A stretch of DNA of 64,000 nt, from assembly GCF_000331285.1 (NCBI RefSeq), contig NZ_ANFX01000012.1, positions 124,001 through 188,000 of the forward strand, in the 5' to 3' direction. The first letter of the stretch is position 1; the number at the start of each line of letters is the position of its first letter. The translations under genes and the position numbers were made by a program. Below are positions 10,825-19,383 of the stretch, piece after piece. The stretch comes from Porphyrobacter sp. AAP82. Its GTDB lineage: Bacteria; Pseudomonadota; Alphaproteobacteria; Sphingomonadales; Sphingomonadaceae. Below the pieces are notes generated by a model. That model had not been told where the DNA came from and did no database searches. It saw nothing but the letters and a program-made list of their open reading frames with translations.

Positions 10825-12618
10825 GTGACGACCGGCGCAAGCGTCCTGTCCTCGATCCATGCGAGGCTGCAATCGGGCGATGTCGCGGGCGCGGCCCGGG
10901 CGATCGCCGATGTCGTGCGCGCCGAACCGGCCAACGGCGCGGCCTGGCAGCTGGCGGGCATCATCCGGCGCCGCGCCAAGGATGCCGCCGGCGCGGTCGA
11001 AGCCTTCGGCCGCGCGCTTGCCGCAGGGGTGCGCAGCGCCGAGGTCTACAACAGCCTCGCCCTCTCGCTCGAGGATCTGGGCAGGGCGGAGGAGGCGGCA
11101 GCGGCCTATGAACAGGCCTTTGCCTGCGATCCGGCCTACCTGCCGGCGCGGATCAATGCTGCCAGGCTTGCAGCAGCTCAGGGCGATCTGGCGGGGGCGG
11201 AGGCGGCGCTGCGCGCGGTGCTTGCCGAGCAGCCCGGCGCGGTCACTGTCAGCAACGCGCTCGGCGCGCTTTATGCCGAGGCGGGCGAACCGGGCAAGGC
11301 GGCGGCGCAATACCGCCAGTCGATCGCGGCCGTCCCCGGCAACCTCGCCGCCACGATCCGGCTCGGCCTGGCGCTGCGCGAGGATGGCCGCGCCGAGGAG
11401 GCGCTCGCCCATTTCCGCGCGCTCGCGGGGCGCTTCCCGCGCGCGCCCGAATTCGCCGATGCGATGGCCGGCGCGCTGATCGAATGCGGCCACGTCGCCG
11501 AGGCCGAAGCCCTGCTCGAGAGGACGGTGGAACAGTCCCCCGACTACTTCCCCGCGCATCGCGGGCTCGCCCGGCTCGCCCATGAGTATGGCACCGGCAA
11601 GGATCCCTACCGCAGCTATCGCGCGCTGGCGGAGCGCTGGCCGGGCGAGGCGGCGATCTGGCATAGCTGGACCGGGCTGATGCTCGACCGGCGCGATTAT
11701 GCCGGGGTGCTGGGGGCGGTGGCGGGCGCGCGCCGTGCGCTGGGCGGACTTCCTGAGCTCGACCTCTACGAGGCGATAGCGCGCAGCGAGCAGGGCGAGG
11801 GCACGGCTGCCGAAGCGCTGTTCGCGCGCGCCGCGCCGCGGCTCGGGGGCACGGTGCTGGTGCCGCGCGCCCGCAATGCGCTGCGCCGGGGCGAACCGGC
11901 GCAGGCCGAGGCGCTCGCGGCCGAAGCGACGCGGGCCGATCCCGCCGACCGCTTCGCCTGGGCCTATCGCGGCCTGGCCTGGCGGCTGCTCGACGACCCG
12001 CGCGAATTCTGGCTCCACGATTACGACCGGCATGTCGAACAGCGTGCGGTGGCCTACCTGTCGGACCCGGGCGCGCTCGACGAACTGCGCGAGACGCTGC
12101 GGGGGCTGCACCGCGCGCAGGCTCACCCTTCCGAACAGAGCCTGCGCGGGGGCACGCAGACCGAGGGCAATCTCTTCAACCGCTCCGATCCGGTGCTGCG
12201 CCGTCTGCGCGAGGCGATCCGCGAGCAGGTGGCGGCCTATCTTGCCCGCTTCGATGGGGCAGCCGATCACCCCTGCGCCGGCTATGCCGGCGCGCGCTTC
12301 GGCTTCGAGGGGTCATGGTCGGTGCGGCTGATGGGGGAGGGCTTCCACATTGCCCATATCCACCCCGCAGGCGCGATCAGTTCGGCGCTGCATGTCAGCG
12401 TGCCGCCGCTCGGCGCCGAGGACGGGCGCGATGCGGGCGCGCTGGTGCTGGGCGAACCGCCGGCCGAGCTTGGCCTTGGCCTGGGCCCGCGGCGCGTGGT
12501 GACCCCGATCGAGGGCGCGCTGGTGCTGTTCCCGTCATCGATGTGGCATGGCACCAAGCCTTTCAGGCTGCATGCCGAGCGCATGACGGTGGCCTTCGAT
12601 GTGGCGGTGAGGCGCTGA
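10825..12618 (+). CDS. TPR repeat protein with C-terminal putative 2OG-Fe(II) oxygenase domain
   Basis: The first 370 residues consist of about ten tetratricopeptide-like helical pairs (for example AWQLAGIIRRRAKDAAGAVEAF), a protein-binding scaffold. The C-terminal 200 residues match the putative 2-oxoglutarate/Fe(II) oxygenase family PF13759: SWSVRL, then FHIAHIHPAGAISSALHV with candidate iron ligands H508, H511 and H513, and a distal His575 in FPSSMWHGT. Such fusions may hydroxylate a protein partner, but no substrate is known. The GTG start at 10825 directly follows the preceding stop; no upstream in-frame alternative exists. No signal peptide, so cytoplasmic. It ends 112 bases from the convergent TonB-dependent receptor gene. 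Confidence 0.85.
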   Translation: MTTGASVLSSIHARLQSGDVAGAARAIADVVRAEPANGAAWQLAGIIRRRAKDAAGAVEAFGRALAAGVRSAEVYNSLALSLEDLGRAEEAAAAYEQAFACDPAYLPARINAARLAAAQGDLAGAEAALRAVLAEQPGAVTVSNALGALYAEAGEPGKAAAQYRQSIAAVPGNLAATIRLGLALREDGRAEEALAHFRALAGRFPRAPEFADAMAGALIECGHVAEAEALLERTVEQSPDYFPAHRGLARLAHEYGTGKDPYRSYRALAERWPGEAAIWHSWTGLMLDRRDYAGVLGAVAGARRALGGLPELDLYEAIARSEQGEGTAAEALFARAAPRLGGTVLVPRARNALRRGEPAQAEALAAEATRADPADRFAWAYRGLAWRLLDDPREFWLHDYDRHVEQRAVAYLSDPGALDELRETLRGLHRAQAHPSEQSLRGGTQTEGNLFNRSDPVLRRLREAIREQVAAYLARFDGAADHPCAGYAGARFGFEGSWSVRLMGEGFHIAHIHPAGAISSALHVSVPPLGAEDGRDAGALVLGEPPAELGLGLGPRRVVTPIEGALVLFPSSMWHGTKPFRLHAERMTVAFDVAVRR

Positions 12619-12675
12619 GGCGCTGACTGCCTGGCGCCCCGGGCGGGGCGCTCATTTCCCGACGGCACAAAAGAA

Positions 12676-12705
12676 AAGGGCGGCTGGCCGAAGCCAACCG
12701 CCCTT
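12676..12705 (-). terminator. Rho-independent terminator of the TonB-dependent receptor gene
   Basis: AAGGGCGG pairs with CCGCCCTT around an inner TGGC/GCCA stem with a CGAA loop. On the minus strand the hairpin is followed by TTTTCTTTTG. It lies 25 bases past the receptor stop and between convergent genes, so may serve both. Confidence 0.8.
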
Positions 12706-12730
12706 CCCCCGTTGCTTGTTCAGCCGTCGC

Positions 12731-15691
12731 TTAGAACGTGACGGTCGCCTGGACGGTGAAGGTCCGGCCGAGGATCAGCGGCGAGAAGAACGACACGTTG
12801 GTGTTCGCCTGCTCGAAGGTGCCGGTCGCGGTCTGTTCCGGATATTCGTCCAGCACGTTGTTGATGATGCCGGTGAGCGAGAACTTGTCGCTGACGTCGT
12901 AACGCAGCGAAAGGTCGACCACATGCAGGTCAGGCACGCGCGGCGTGAAGAAGCCGGCGTCGGCTTCGTTACCGAACAGGTTGCCCGACTGGTCACCACC
13001 GCTCTTGTAGACCCAGCGGACCTGGCCGCTGAAGCGCTCCTGACGGTAGAGGACCTGGAGGGTCGAGGCCCATTCCGAGGTGATCGCGCCGAGACCCGCG
13101 TCAGCGGTGTCGACGAACTCGGTGCCCGCAACATTGTACGAGTCGACCCAGGTCAGCAGTTCCTGAATGCTCAGGTTGCCTGCGAACAGCGGGAACGACC
13201 AGTTCAGACCAAGGTCGATACCCGAGGTCTTGAGGTCGGTGTCGCCGTTCACCAGCGTGGTGTTGACCGAGATCACCTGGCCATCGACCGCGCTACGCAC
13301 GATACGGTCGCAGGCCGTGAGGAGCTGCTGACCGTAGCACTGGTTAAGGAAGAACTGCGCGCCCTGACCGGCAATACGGTTCGACAGGGTGATGTCGTAG
13401 TAGTCGACGGTCAGCGAGAAGTTGCCGATCGGGAAATCGCTGGGAGCGATCACCGCACCGACGGTGAAGGTTTCGGCCTGTTCTTCCGACAGGTTCGGGT
13501 TGCCGAAGGCGAAGGCCTGAACCTGCGAGTTGTTCTGGGCGAAGCCCGTCACCAGGGTCGGGTTGGCACCGTAGCGGGTGAACTGCGCCTGGCAGAACGC
13601 GGTGTTGCGCGAACCGTTGATCTGGTTGCAGGGATCGCTGTAGCCCGGGAAGCCCTGGTCACCGTTCTGGAACAGTTCGAACACCGAAGGCGCACGCGCC
13701 GCCTTGTTGTAGGTCCCGCGGAAACGGATCAGCTCGATCGGAGCGAATTCGACGGCGAACTTGTAGTTGAACAGGTTGCCGACCGACGAGTAGTCCGAAT
13801 AGCGCGCACCGGCTTCGACGGCGAGGAGGTCGGGGAAGCCGTCACCGCCGAGCAGCGGGAGACGGATTTCGCCGTAGACTTCCTTGACGTTGATCGAACC
13901 GGCAATCGGCTGCTGTGCGTTGAAGCCGATGATTTCACCGCGCTTCTTGGCATCGTCGGGCACCGAGGTACCGGTGTCCTTGCGGTATTCCGCACCGACC
14001 GCGATCCCGGCCGGACCGCCGGGCAGTTCGAACAGCGTGCCGGTCAGGTTGACGGCGGCACGGATCTGCTCGAATTCCGAGAAGTCGTAGGTGTCGGTCT
14101 GGAGGAACTTCACCATCGTCGGGGTGAGGGTGTCACGACCGAAGATGTCGATGGGGACGCAGCCCGGGAGGATGCCGGGGCCGTTCAGAACGCCCGAGGC
14201 ATTGCGGCAGCCGCGCAGACCCTGGTTGGCCGCAACGCTGTTGATGTTGCCGACCGAGTAGGTGTCGAAATCGGTGCGGCCGTAGCTCGCCACCGCGCTC
14301 ACGTTCCAGTCCTTGGACAGTTCGTGGTTGAGGATGGCGCGCAGCTGGACCTGCTGCGATTCGTTGGTGCCGATACGCGGACCGGTTTCACCGAAGCGAC
14401 GGTTGAACGAGAAGTCCGCAGTCGGGTTCGGACGGGTGGCGAGAGCCGCGGCGAGGTCCGCCGGGATCAGCGGCGAGGTCACCGGAATGACGAAGCCGGT
14501 GCCGCCCGCAGCCGGGGTCGGCGCGAGGTTCACGACCGAGGTGGTCTTGGCGTAGCTGGCGAACAGCTTGGCCGAGGTCTTGTCCGAGAACTCGTAGCTG
14601 CCGATCGTCGAGATGTTCAGACGGTCGAACGGAATCAGAAGGTAGTTCTGATCCGCGAAGCTGTAACGCGACGAGTTGCCGACCGGGATCTGGCAGCGGC
14701 CGCCGGTGCTGCTGGGACGCAGGTTGCCGTTGGCATCGAACGACAGGCTGCCGCCGTTGACGGTGGTGCCGGCGGTGGCCGGGTTACAGTCGTTGTCGAA
14801 GTTGGTGAAGTTGGTGCCAACGCCCGGGGTGGTCGACAGGTTGCGGAACGGGTTGTTCGCGTTGTTGACCACGGTGCCGAAGGGGTTGGTGCCCGAACCG
14901 CCGGCGAAGATCACCGCGCCGCTGGCGCCGAGATCGGCCGGATCGTCGATCACGCGCAGCACGCCGTCGACCACGCCGAGCGCGCCCGAGGTGCGCGAGT
15001 AGTCGTAACGGCCCTGGCCGACCGGATCACGGTCGTAGTACTGCACGGCGACCGCGATGTTGCCGCGGCCTTCGTCGAAGTTGCCGCCGAACACGCCCTG
15101 GACCGCGAAGTTGTAGCCCGTGCCATCCTGCGAGATTTCGTTCTGCGCGGTCAGCTCGAGACCTTCGTAGTCGTCCTTGAGCACGAAGTTGATGACGCCG
15201 GCGATGGCGTCCGAACCGTACACCGCGGTCGCACCGCCGGTCACGACGTCGACGCGCTTGATGAGCGCGGTCGGGATCTGCGAGATGTCGATCGCACCGG
15301 TGGTCGAGGACGGAGCGATACGCTCGCCGTCAACCAGGATCAGGGTGCGGTTCGGGCCGAGGCCGCGCAGGTCGAGGGTCGCGAAGGCTTCACCGCCCGA
15401 GTTGTTCGACGTGCGGTTGTTGCCCGGGATGACCTGGGGCAGATCGTTGATCAGCTCTTCCAGGGTCAGGGTGCCGGTGAGGCTGATGGTCTCGCCGGTA
15501 ACCGAGGCAACCGGGCTCGCCGATTCGAGGTCCGGACGCGCGATGCGCGAACCGGTCACCAGGATGGCGCCGGTGTCTTCGGCGGCCTCTTCGGATTCGG
15601 TCTGGTCCTGCGCGAAGGCAGGGACGGCGGCGAGCATCAGACCGAGCGCGATCGGTGCAGTGCCAGCCTTCAGGATCGAAGTCTTTCTCAT
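12731..15691 (-). CDS. TonB-dependent outer membrane receptor
   Basis: Outer-membrane active-transport channel of 986 residues powered by TonB-ExbBD. A Sec signal peptide (residues 1-27, ending AFAQ) precedes an acidic linker and a TonB-box-like ILVTGSRI near residue 43. The plug domain follows, with LRGLGPNRTLILVDGERI and RVDVVTGGATAVYGSDAIAGVINF, then a 22-strand barrel with the terminal aromatic (VQATVTF). Extracellular loops hold several Cys pairs (DNDCNP/GGRCQ; NQCYGQQLLTACDR). This is the large sphingomonad-type receptor class; cargo cannot be assigned, although nearby thiolase, dehydrogenase and hydratase genes suggest an organic substrate. A shared TGTTGCA element lies 174-191 bases upstream. 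Confidence 0.96.
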   Translation of the reverse strand: MRKTSILKAGTAPIALGLMLAAVPAFAQDQTESEEAAEDTGAILVTGSRIARPDLESASPVASVTGETISLTGTLTLEELINDLPQVIPGNNRTSNNSGGEAFATLDLRGLGPNRTLILVDGERIAPSSTTGAIDISQIPTALIKRVDVVTGGATAVYGSDAIAGVINFVLKDDYEGLELTAQNEISQDGTGYNFAVQGVFGGNFDEGRGNIAVAVQYYDRDPVGQGRYDYSRTSGALGVVDGVLRVIDDPADLGASGAVIFAGGSGTNPFGTVVNNANNPFRNLSTTPGVGTNFTNFDNDCNPATAGTTVNGGSLSFDANGNLRPSSTGGRCQIPVGNSSRYSFADQNYLLIPFDRLNISTIGSYEFSDKTSAKLFASYAKTTSVVNLAPTPAAGGTGFVIPVTSPLIPADLAAALATRPNPTADFSFNRRFGETGPRIGTNESQQVQLRAILNHELSKDWNVSAVASYGRTDFDTYSVGNINSVAANQGLRGCRNASGVLNGPGILPGCVPIDIFGRDTLTPTMVKFLQTDTYDFSEFEQIRAAVNLTGTLFELPGGPAGIAVGAEYRKDTGTSVPDDAKKRGEIIGFNAQQPIAGSINVKEVYGEIRLPLLGGDGFPDLLAVEAGARYSDYSSVGNLFNYKFAVEFAPIELIRFRGTYNKAARAPSVFELFQNGDQGFPGYSDPCNQINGSRNTAFCQAQFTRYGANPTLVTGFAQNNSQVQAFAFGNPNLSEEQAETFTVGAVIAPSDFPIGNFSLTVDYYDITLSNRIAGQGAQFFLNQCYGQQLLTACDRIVRSAVDGQVISVNTTLVNGDTDLKTSGIDLGLNWSFPLFAGNLSIQELLTWVDSYNVAGTEFVDTADAGLGAITSEWASTLQVLYRQERFSGQVRWVYKSGGDQSGNLFGNEADAGFFTPRVPDLHVVDLSLRYDVSDKFSLTGIINNVLDEYPEQTATGTFEQANTNVSFFSPLILGRTFTVQATVTF

Positions 15692-15864
15692 GTGTGGTTC
15701 AGTCCCCTGTCCGTCCGGCGGGTGGCCGGAGCAAAGTGGTGTATAGATCGCACGTGAACGGGCCGCTCGAACGGCCTTCGCCCCTGCGTCTGGGACCGAA
15801 ATGCTCCATCAGCCGCAATTCTCGCAAACGAAAACGCTCTTATCCGCCCCGTTTGACGAAATTC

Positions 15865-15891
15865 TGTGTCAATGTTGCAACACCGCGACAC
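15865..15891. promoter_or_regulatory. Nested dyad TGTTGCAACA within GTGTC...GACAC
   Basis: A perfect 10-bp palindrome TGTTGCAACA (15873-15882) lies almost concentrically inside the inverted repeat GTGTC (15866-15870) / GACAC (15887-15891). It sits in the divergent region between the receptor and the thiolase. On the minus strand the site reads TTGCAACATTGACACA, which also contains TTGACA. It resembles sites at 7546-7565 and 56871-56889. Binding protein unknown. Confidence 0.4.
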
Positions 15892-15922
15892 TGCGGATTT
15901 GCTAGGAGGGTTTGCGGCCCGC

Positions 15923-15961
15923 TTGACCTGCCCCGCCCGGGTGCTAACGTTTACGCAAACG
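15923..15961 (+). promoter_or_regulatory. Putative thiolase promoter with overlapping LacI-like dyad
   Basis: TTGACC (15923-15928) and TAACGT (15945-15950) with a 16-base spacer could be -35/-10 elements for the thiolase gene at 15984. The dyad CGTTT-ACGC-AAACG (15948-15961) overlaps the -10, where a repressor would block initiation; its sequence recalls LacI-family operators. No LacI-type gene is in the window. GGGAGAG at 15974-15980 is the ribosome site. Confidence 0.35.
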
Positions 15962-15983
15962 GAAGGCGTTTTCGGGAGAGATC

Positions 15984-17153
15984 ATGAGCACTGCATATAT
16001 TGTCGAAGCCGTCCGCACTGCGGGCGGTCGCCGCGGCGGGCGTCTGGCCGGCGTGCACCCGGTCGATCTGCTGGCCAGGTCGCTCGATGCGATCGTCGAG
16101 CGCGCGGGGATCGACCCCAAGGCGATCGACGATGTGGTGACCGGCTGCGTCAGCCAGGCGGGCGAACAGGCGCTCCAGGTGGGCCGCATGGGCGTGCTCG
16201 CCAGCCAGCTGCTCCCGCAGTCGACCCCGGCCGTCACCATCGACCGCCAGTGCGGCTCCAGCCAGCAGGCGATCCAGTTTGCAGCCCAGGCGGTGATGAG
16301 CGGCACGCAGGACGTGGTGATCGCCAGCGGCGTCGAGAGCATGACCCGCGTGCCGATGGGATCGAATGTCACGCTGCACATGAAGGAAGGGCTGCTCCAG
16401 AAGGCGGCCGGCCTCGAAGAGAAGTTCCCCGGCATCAATTTCAGCCAGTTCATGGGCGCCGAGATGATCGTCAAGAAGCACGGCTTCACCAAGGACGATC
16501 TCGACCGGTTCGCCTACGACAGCCACCGCAAGGCGATTGCAGCGACTGAGGCCGGCGCTTTCGAGCGCGAGATCGTGCCGGTCGCCATCCAGACGCCGGA
16601 CGGTGCGGCCTTGCACACCGTCGATGAAGGCATCCGCTTCGACGCCAGTCTTGAAGGGATCGCCGGGGTCAAGCTGCTCTCGCCCGACGGCGCAATCACC
16701 GCCGCCTCCTCGAGCCAGATCTGCGACGGCTCCTCGGCGGTGCTGGTGGTGAGCGAGGCGGCATTGAAGGCCCACGGCCTCACCCCGCTTGCGCGCATCC
16801 ACAACCTCACCGTCACCGCGGGCGATCCGGTGATCATGCTCGAAGAGCCGCTGTTCGCCACCGACCGCGCGCTGCAACGTGCCGGCCTCGGCATCGACGA
16901 TATCGACCTGTTCGAGGTCAACGAGGCCTTCGCCTCGGTCCCGCTGGCCTGGCTCAAGCACACCGGCGCGGACCCCGAACGCCTCAACGTCAACGGCGGC
17001 GCGATCGCCTTGGGCCACCCGCTCGGCGCGAGCGGCACCAAGCTGATGGCGACCCTCGTCCACGCCCTGCGCGCGCGCCGCAAGAAATACGGCCTGCAAA
17101 CGATGTGCGAAGGCGGCGGCGTCGCCAACGTCACCATCATCGAGGCTTTGTGA
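15984..17153 (+). CDS. Acetyl-CoA C-acyltransferase (thiolase)
   Basis: Thiolase of 389 residues, last step of beta-oxidation (3-ketoacyl-CoA + CoA to acyl-CoA + acetyl-CoA) or the reverse condensation. All catalytic residues are present: Cys90 in DRQCGSS, His345 in GHPLGASG and Cys375 in CEGGGVAN. Upstream is a TTGACC/TAACGT promoter-like pair with a CGTTT/AAACG dyad, and GGGAGAG precedes the ATG. The SDR dehydrogenase follows 90 bases later on the same strand, matching consecutive beta-oxidation steps. The loop before CGSS and the spacing fit the FadA-like steroid/lipid degradation class as well as general thiolases, so the exact chain-length preference is open. Confidence 0.95.
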   Translation: MSTAYIVEAVRTAGGRRGGRLAGVHPVDLLARSLDAIVERAGIDPKAIDDVVTGCVSQAGEQALQVGRMGVLASQLLPQSTPAVTIDRQCGSSQQAIQFAAQAVMSGTQDVVIASGVESMTRVPMGSNVTLHMKEGLLQKAAGLEEKFPGINFSQFMGAEMIVKKHGFTKDDLDRFAYDSHRKAIAATEAGAFEREIVPVAIQTPDGAALHTVDEGIRFDASLEGIAGVKLLSPDGAITAASSSQICDGSSAVLVVSEAALKAHGLTPLARIHNLTVTAGDPVIMLEEPLFATDRALQRAGLGIDDIDLFEVNEAFASVPLAWLKHTGADPERLNVNGGAIALGHPLGASGTKLMATLVHALRARRKKYGLQTMCEGGGVANVTIIEAL

Positions 17154-17243
17154 CGCGTTTTTCGCCAGAGCTCCGCGCGCGAAAAGGCTTCGCTCAAACG
17201 CCGCGCGGGCTTAACTGATCCCCCCTGCCTGAGAGGAAGAACC

Positions 17244-18029
17244 ATGGAAGTTTCAGCCAATACCCCCGCGGTCGTGACCGGCGGGGCCTCGGGCCTTGGC
17301 GCCGCCACCGCGCGCGCGCTTGCCGCCAAGGGCGCGAAGGTCGCGATCTTCGACATGAACGCCGAAAAGGGCGAAGCGCTCGCCGCGGAAATCGGCGGCG
17401 TGTTCTGCCTGGTCAACGTGACCAAGGACGAGGACGTCGACGCCGGCTTCGCCAAGGCGCGTGCGGCCCACGGGCAGGAGCGCATCCTTGTGAACTGCGC
17501 AGGCATCGGCAACGCGATCAAGACCGCCAGCCGCAGCAAGGAAGACGGCTCGATCAAGCACTTTCCCATCAGCGCCTTCGACTTCGTCATCCAGGTCAAT
17601 CTGATCGGCACCTTCCGCTGCATCGCCAAGTCGGCGGCCGGCATGCTGACCCTCGATCCGCTCGACGAATTCGGCGAGCGCGGGGCGATCGTCAACACCG
17701 CGAGCGTCGCGGGCGAGGACGGCCAGATCGGCCAGGCGGCCTATTCGGCCTCGAAGGCGGGCGTGATCGGCATGACCCTGCCCATCGCGCGCGACCTGAT
17801 GAACGAGGGCATCCGCGTCAACACCATCCTGCCGGGCATCTTCGACACCCCGCTGCTCGCCGCCGCGCCGCAGAACGTGCGCGATGCGCTCGCCGCATCG
17901 GTGCCGTTCCCCAAGCGCCTCGGCATCCCCACCGAATATGCCAAGCTTGCGATGTGCATGATCGAGACCGGCTATTTCAACGGCGAGGACGTGCGCCTCG
18001 ACGGCGCGATCCGCATGGCTCCGCGCTAG
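17244..18029 (+). CDS. SDR family dehydrogenase, 3-hydroxyacyl-CoA dehydrogenase type 2-like
   Basis: Classical short-chain dehydrogenase/reductase of 261 residues. It has the NAD(P)-binding TGGASGLG (residues 12-19), Asp37 after strand beta-2 (favouring NAD), NCAG at 84-87 and the catalytic set Ser154, Tyr167 and Lys171 (YSASK). The sequence around MTLPIARDL and GIRVNTI.PGIF.TP closely follows human HSD17B10-type 3-hydroxyacyl-CoA dehydrogenases. Placed behind a thiolase it probably oxidises 3-hydroxyacyl-CoA in beta-oxidation. GAGAGGAAG lies just upstream of the ATG. Substrate assignment is inference from context and family. Confidence 0.92.
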   Translation: MEVSANTPAVVTGGASGLGAATARALAAKGAKVAIFDMNAEKGEALAAEIGGVFCLVNVTKDEDVDAGFAKARAAHGQERILVNCAGIGNAIKTASRSKEDGSIKHFPISAFDFVIQVNLIGTFRCIAKSAAGMLTLDPLDEFGERGAIVNTASVAGEDGQIGQAAYSASKAGVIGMTLPIARDLMNEGIRVNTILPGIFDTPLLAAAPQNVRDALAASVPFPKRLGIPTEYAKLAMCMIETGYFNGEDVRLDGAIRMAPR

Positions 18030-18037
18030 GCAGGGTG

Positions 18038-18173
18038 CCCCTCCCGGCCTGCGCAAACGGCGGGGAGGGGCGTGCCAGCGGGTTTGTCGGAGAGGTCGTG
18101 CCCAGCCGGCCGACCCCTCCGACCGGAGCCTTGCGGCCCCGTTCGCCTCCCCGTTCGCTGGCGATCGGGGAGG
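18038..18173. repeat. Two GC-rich hairpins with a shared CTCCCC/GGGGAG stem
   Basis: Hairpin one pairs CCCCTCCC (18038-18045) with GGGAGGGG (18063-18070), plus an inner GCC/GGC. Hairpin two pairs CCTCCCCG (18146-18153) with CGGGGAGG (18166-18173). They lie between convergent genes and have no T-tract, so they may be transcript-end stabilisers or dispersed palindromic elements rather than classic terminators. Confidence 0.45.
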
Positions 18174-18185
18174 GACGGCGTGCAC

Positions 18186-19061
18186 TTACCCCAGACCGTC
18201 GTGCCCGGGGTGAGTGAAGAGTTCGCACAGCGGCTCCAGCTCGGGGATGCCGAAATGGGCCGGCCACCGGTGGGCTGCGACAAGGTTCTCGCAGCCTTCC
18301 GGATAATAGTGAAAGAACAGCAGGTTGCAGTAACCGCCGCGGCTCTTCGGATGGCGGTGGTGCCACTGCGATGCGCCGTTGAAGAGCAGCGCATGCCCCG
18401 GTTCGAGCAGGTGCTCGCGGAAGTCGAGGCCGGGTTCGGCGATGATCGCGGCCGGATCGAATTGGGCCGGCACCTCGCCCCCGATCCAGTCGACCACGCG
18501 GCTGACATGGATCGGCCAGACCGCGTCCTGTTCGATGCAGTAGTCGAAGGTGAACATGGCGAGCGGATCGTCCATGTGAACGTCGCACCTGCCGTCCGCC
18601 CCGTAGCGGCTGAGGAAATTGTAGCTCGACACCAGCGGCCGCCCGACGAGCGCGGCGAGGCGCGGGCGGATGGCTTCCTGGAATTCGAGGTAGCGGGGAA
18701 TGTCCCAGAGCACGTCGCGCCCGAAATCGGCATTCTCGCGCGCTTGCCGCTCGCCCGGCTCGGGCTGTGCGGCGCGGGCGATGGCGGCGATCTCGTCGCG
18801 GGTGGCGGCATCGAAGACGTCCGCGATCACGAATTCGCGGAACCCGGGCGCGGGGGCGAGCAGCGCCAGGCCCTCGGCAAAGGCGTGCAGCGTGTCCGGC
18901 CGCACCTTGGCGAGATAGGCCCGCGCGATGGCGACGCGGCGCAGGAAATGCGAATCGTACCAGCCCAGCTGGCCGACCTCGCGGATGGCGGCGGCCGCCT
19001 GCAAGTGCAGTCCGAAATAGCCGGGATCGCGCAGGCGCGTTTCCGGAGAGGTATCTGGCAT
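18186..19061 (-). CDS. 2OG-Fe(II)/JmjC-like oxygenase family protein
   Basis: Cytoplasmic protein of 291 residues whose second half has a double-stranded beta-helix oxygenase layout. It has a HxD pair H162-x-D164 in CDVHMDD, preceded by SSYNFLSRYG, a distal histidine cluster HHRHPKSRGG (residues 234-243) and an arginine (R241) able to bind 2-oxoglutarate. The hydrophobic strands between (LLEPGHALLFNG) fit the cupin core. No signal peptide. I chose the ATG at 19061, preceded by AGAGG; a longer reading frame to 19127 has no ribosome site. Substrate unknown. With the TPR-oxygenase at 10825-12618 it makes two putative 2OG enzymes flanking the receptor/beta-oxidation genes. Confidence 0.72.
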   Translation of the reverse strand: MPDTSPETRLRDPGYFGLHLQAAAAIREVGQLGWYDSHFLRRVAIARAYLAKVRPDTLHAFAEGLALLAPAPGFREFVIADVFDAATRDEIAAIARAAQPEPGERQARENADFGRDVLWDIPRYLEFQEAIRPRLAALVGRPLVSSYNFLSRYGADGRCDVHMDDPLAMFTFDYCIEQDAVWPIHVSRVVDWIGGEVPAQFDPAAIIAEPGLDFREHLLEPGHALLFNGASQWHHRHPKSRGGYCNLLFFHYYPEGCENLVAAHRWPAHFGIPELEPLCELFTHPGHDGLG

Positions 19062-19383
19062 GGTCGGGGCGGCCTCTTGCCCGGTCGTGTTGTCGGGCCA
19101 CCTTCGCAGGTTTGCAGGCAGGCGCAATCAAAAAACTAACTAAAGTTAGGTTGCGTGGCGGTTCGGTCGCCGCCCGAAGGCCGGCGGGCGTCCCGCCTTG
19201 CCGCGTTCCTACACGCCTGCGCAGGCGTAATGTCGCCGCCATGCCGTCATTCCGGTCCCGCTTTTCCGCCCCTGCGCCTCACAAAAGCGCGCAAGGTCGC
19301 AAGGCTTGTTTTCATGCTCTGGACAGTGTCTCATGTGTCTCCAACACGGGCATCAAAGCCCGGTCGCGGGAAGAGAGACGCAC
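19062..19383. other. Intergenic region between divergent genes (322 bases)
   Basis: This holds the start regions of the oxygenase (minus) and the enoyl-CoA hydratase (plus). An A/T-rich patch at 19127-19150 stands out in otherwise GC-rich DNA and contains the dyad CTAAC-TAAA-GTTAG. A perfect 16-bp palindrome of GC-rich sequence lies at 19213-19228. I see no small gene, RNA gene or clear terminator. Confidence 0.6.
19136..19149. promoter_or_regulatory. Candidate operator CTAAC-N4-GTTAG
   Basis: Perfect 5-bp inverted repeat with a TAAA spacer in the only A/T-rich patch of the divergent region. The downstream operon encodes a MarR-type regulator, and such proteins commonly bind palindromes of this size near their own promoters, so autoregulation is plausible. 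It lies about 235 bases upstream of the hydratase start, which is rather far. Confidence 0.3.

Noticed and set aside
19213-19228. Perfect 16-bp palindrome ACGCCTGCGCAGGCGT as an operator
   Set aside because: GC-rich palindromes of this type are common in this DNA and nothing else at the site (no promoter elements, no conserved pairing) supports a function.
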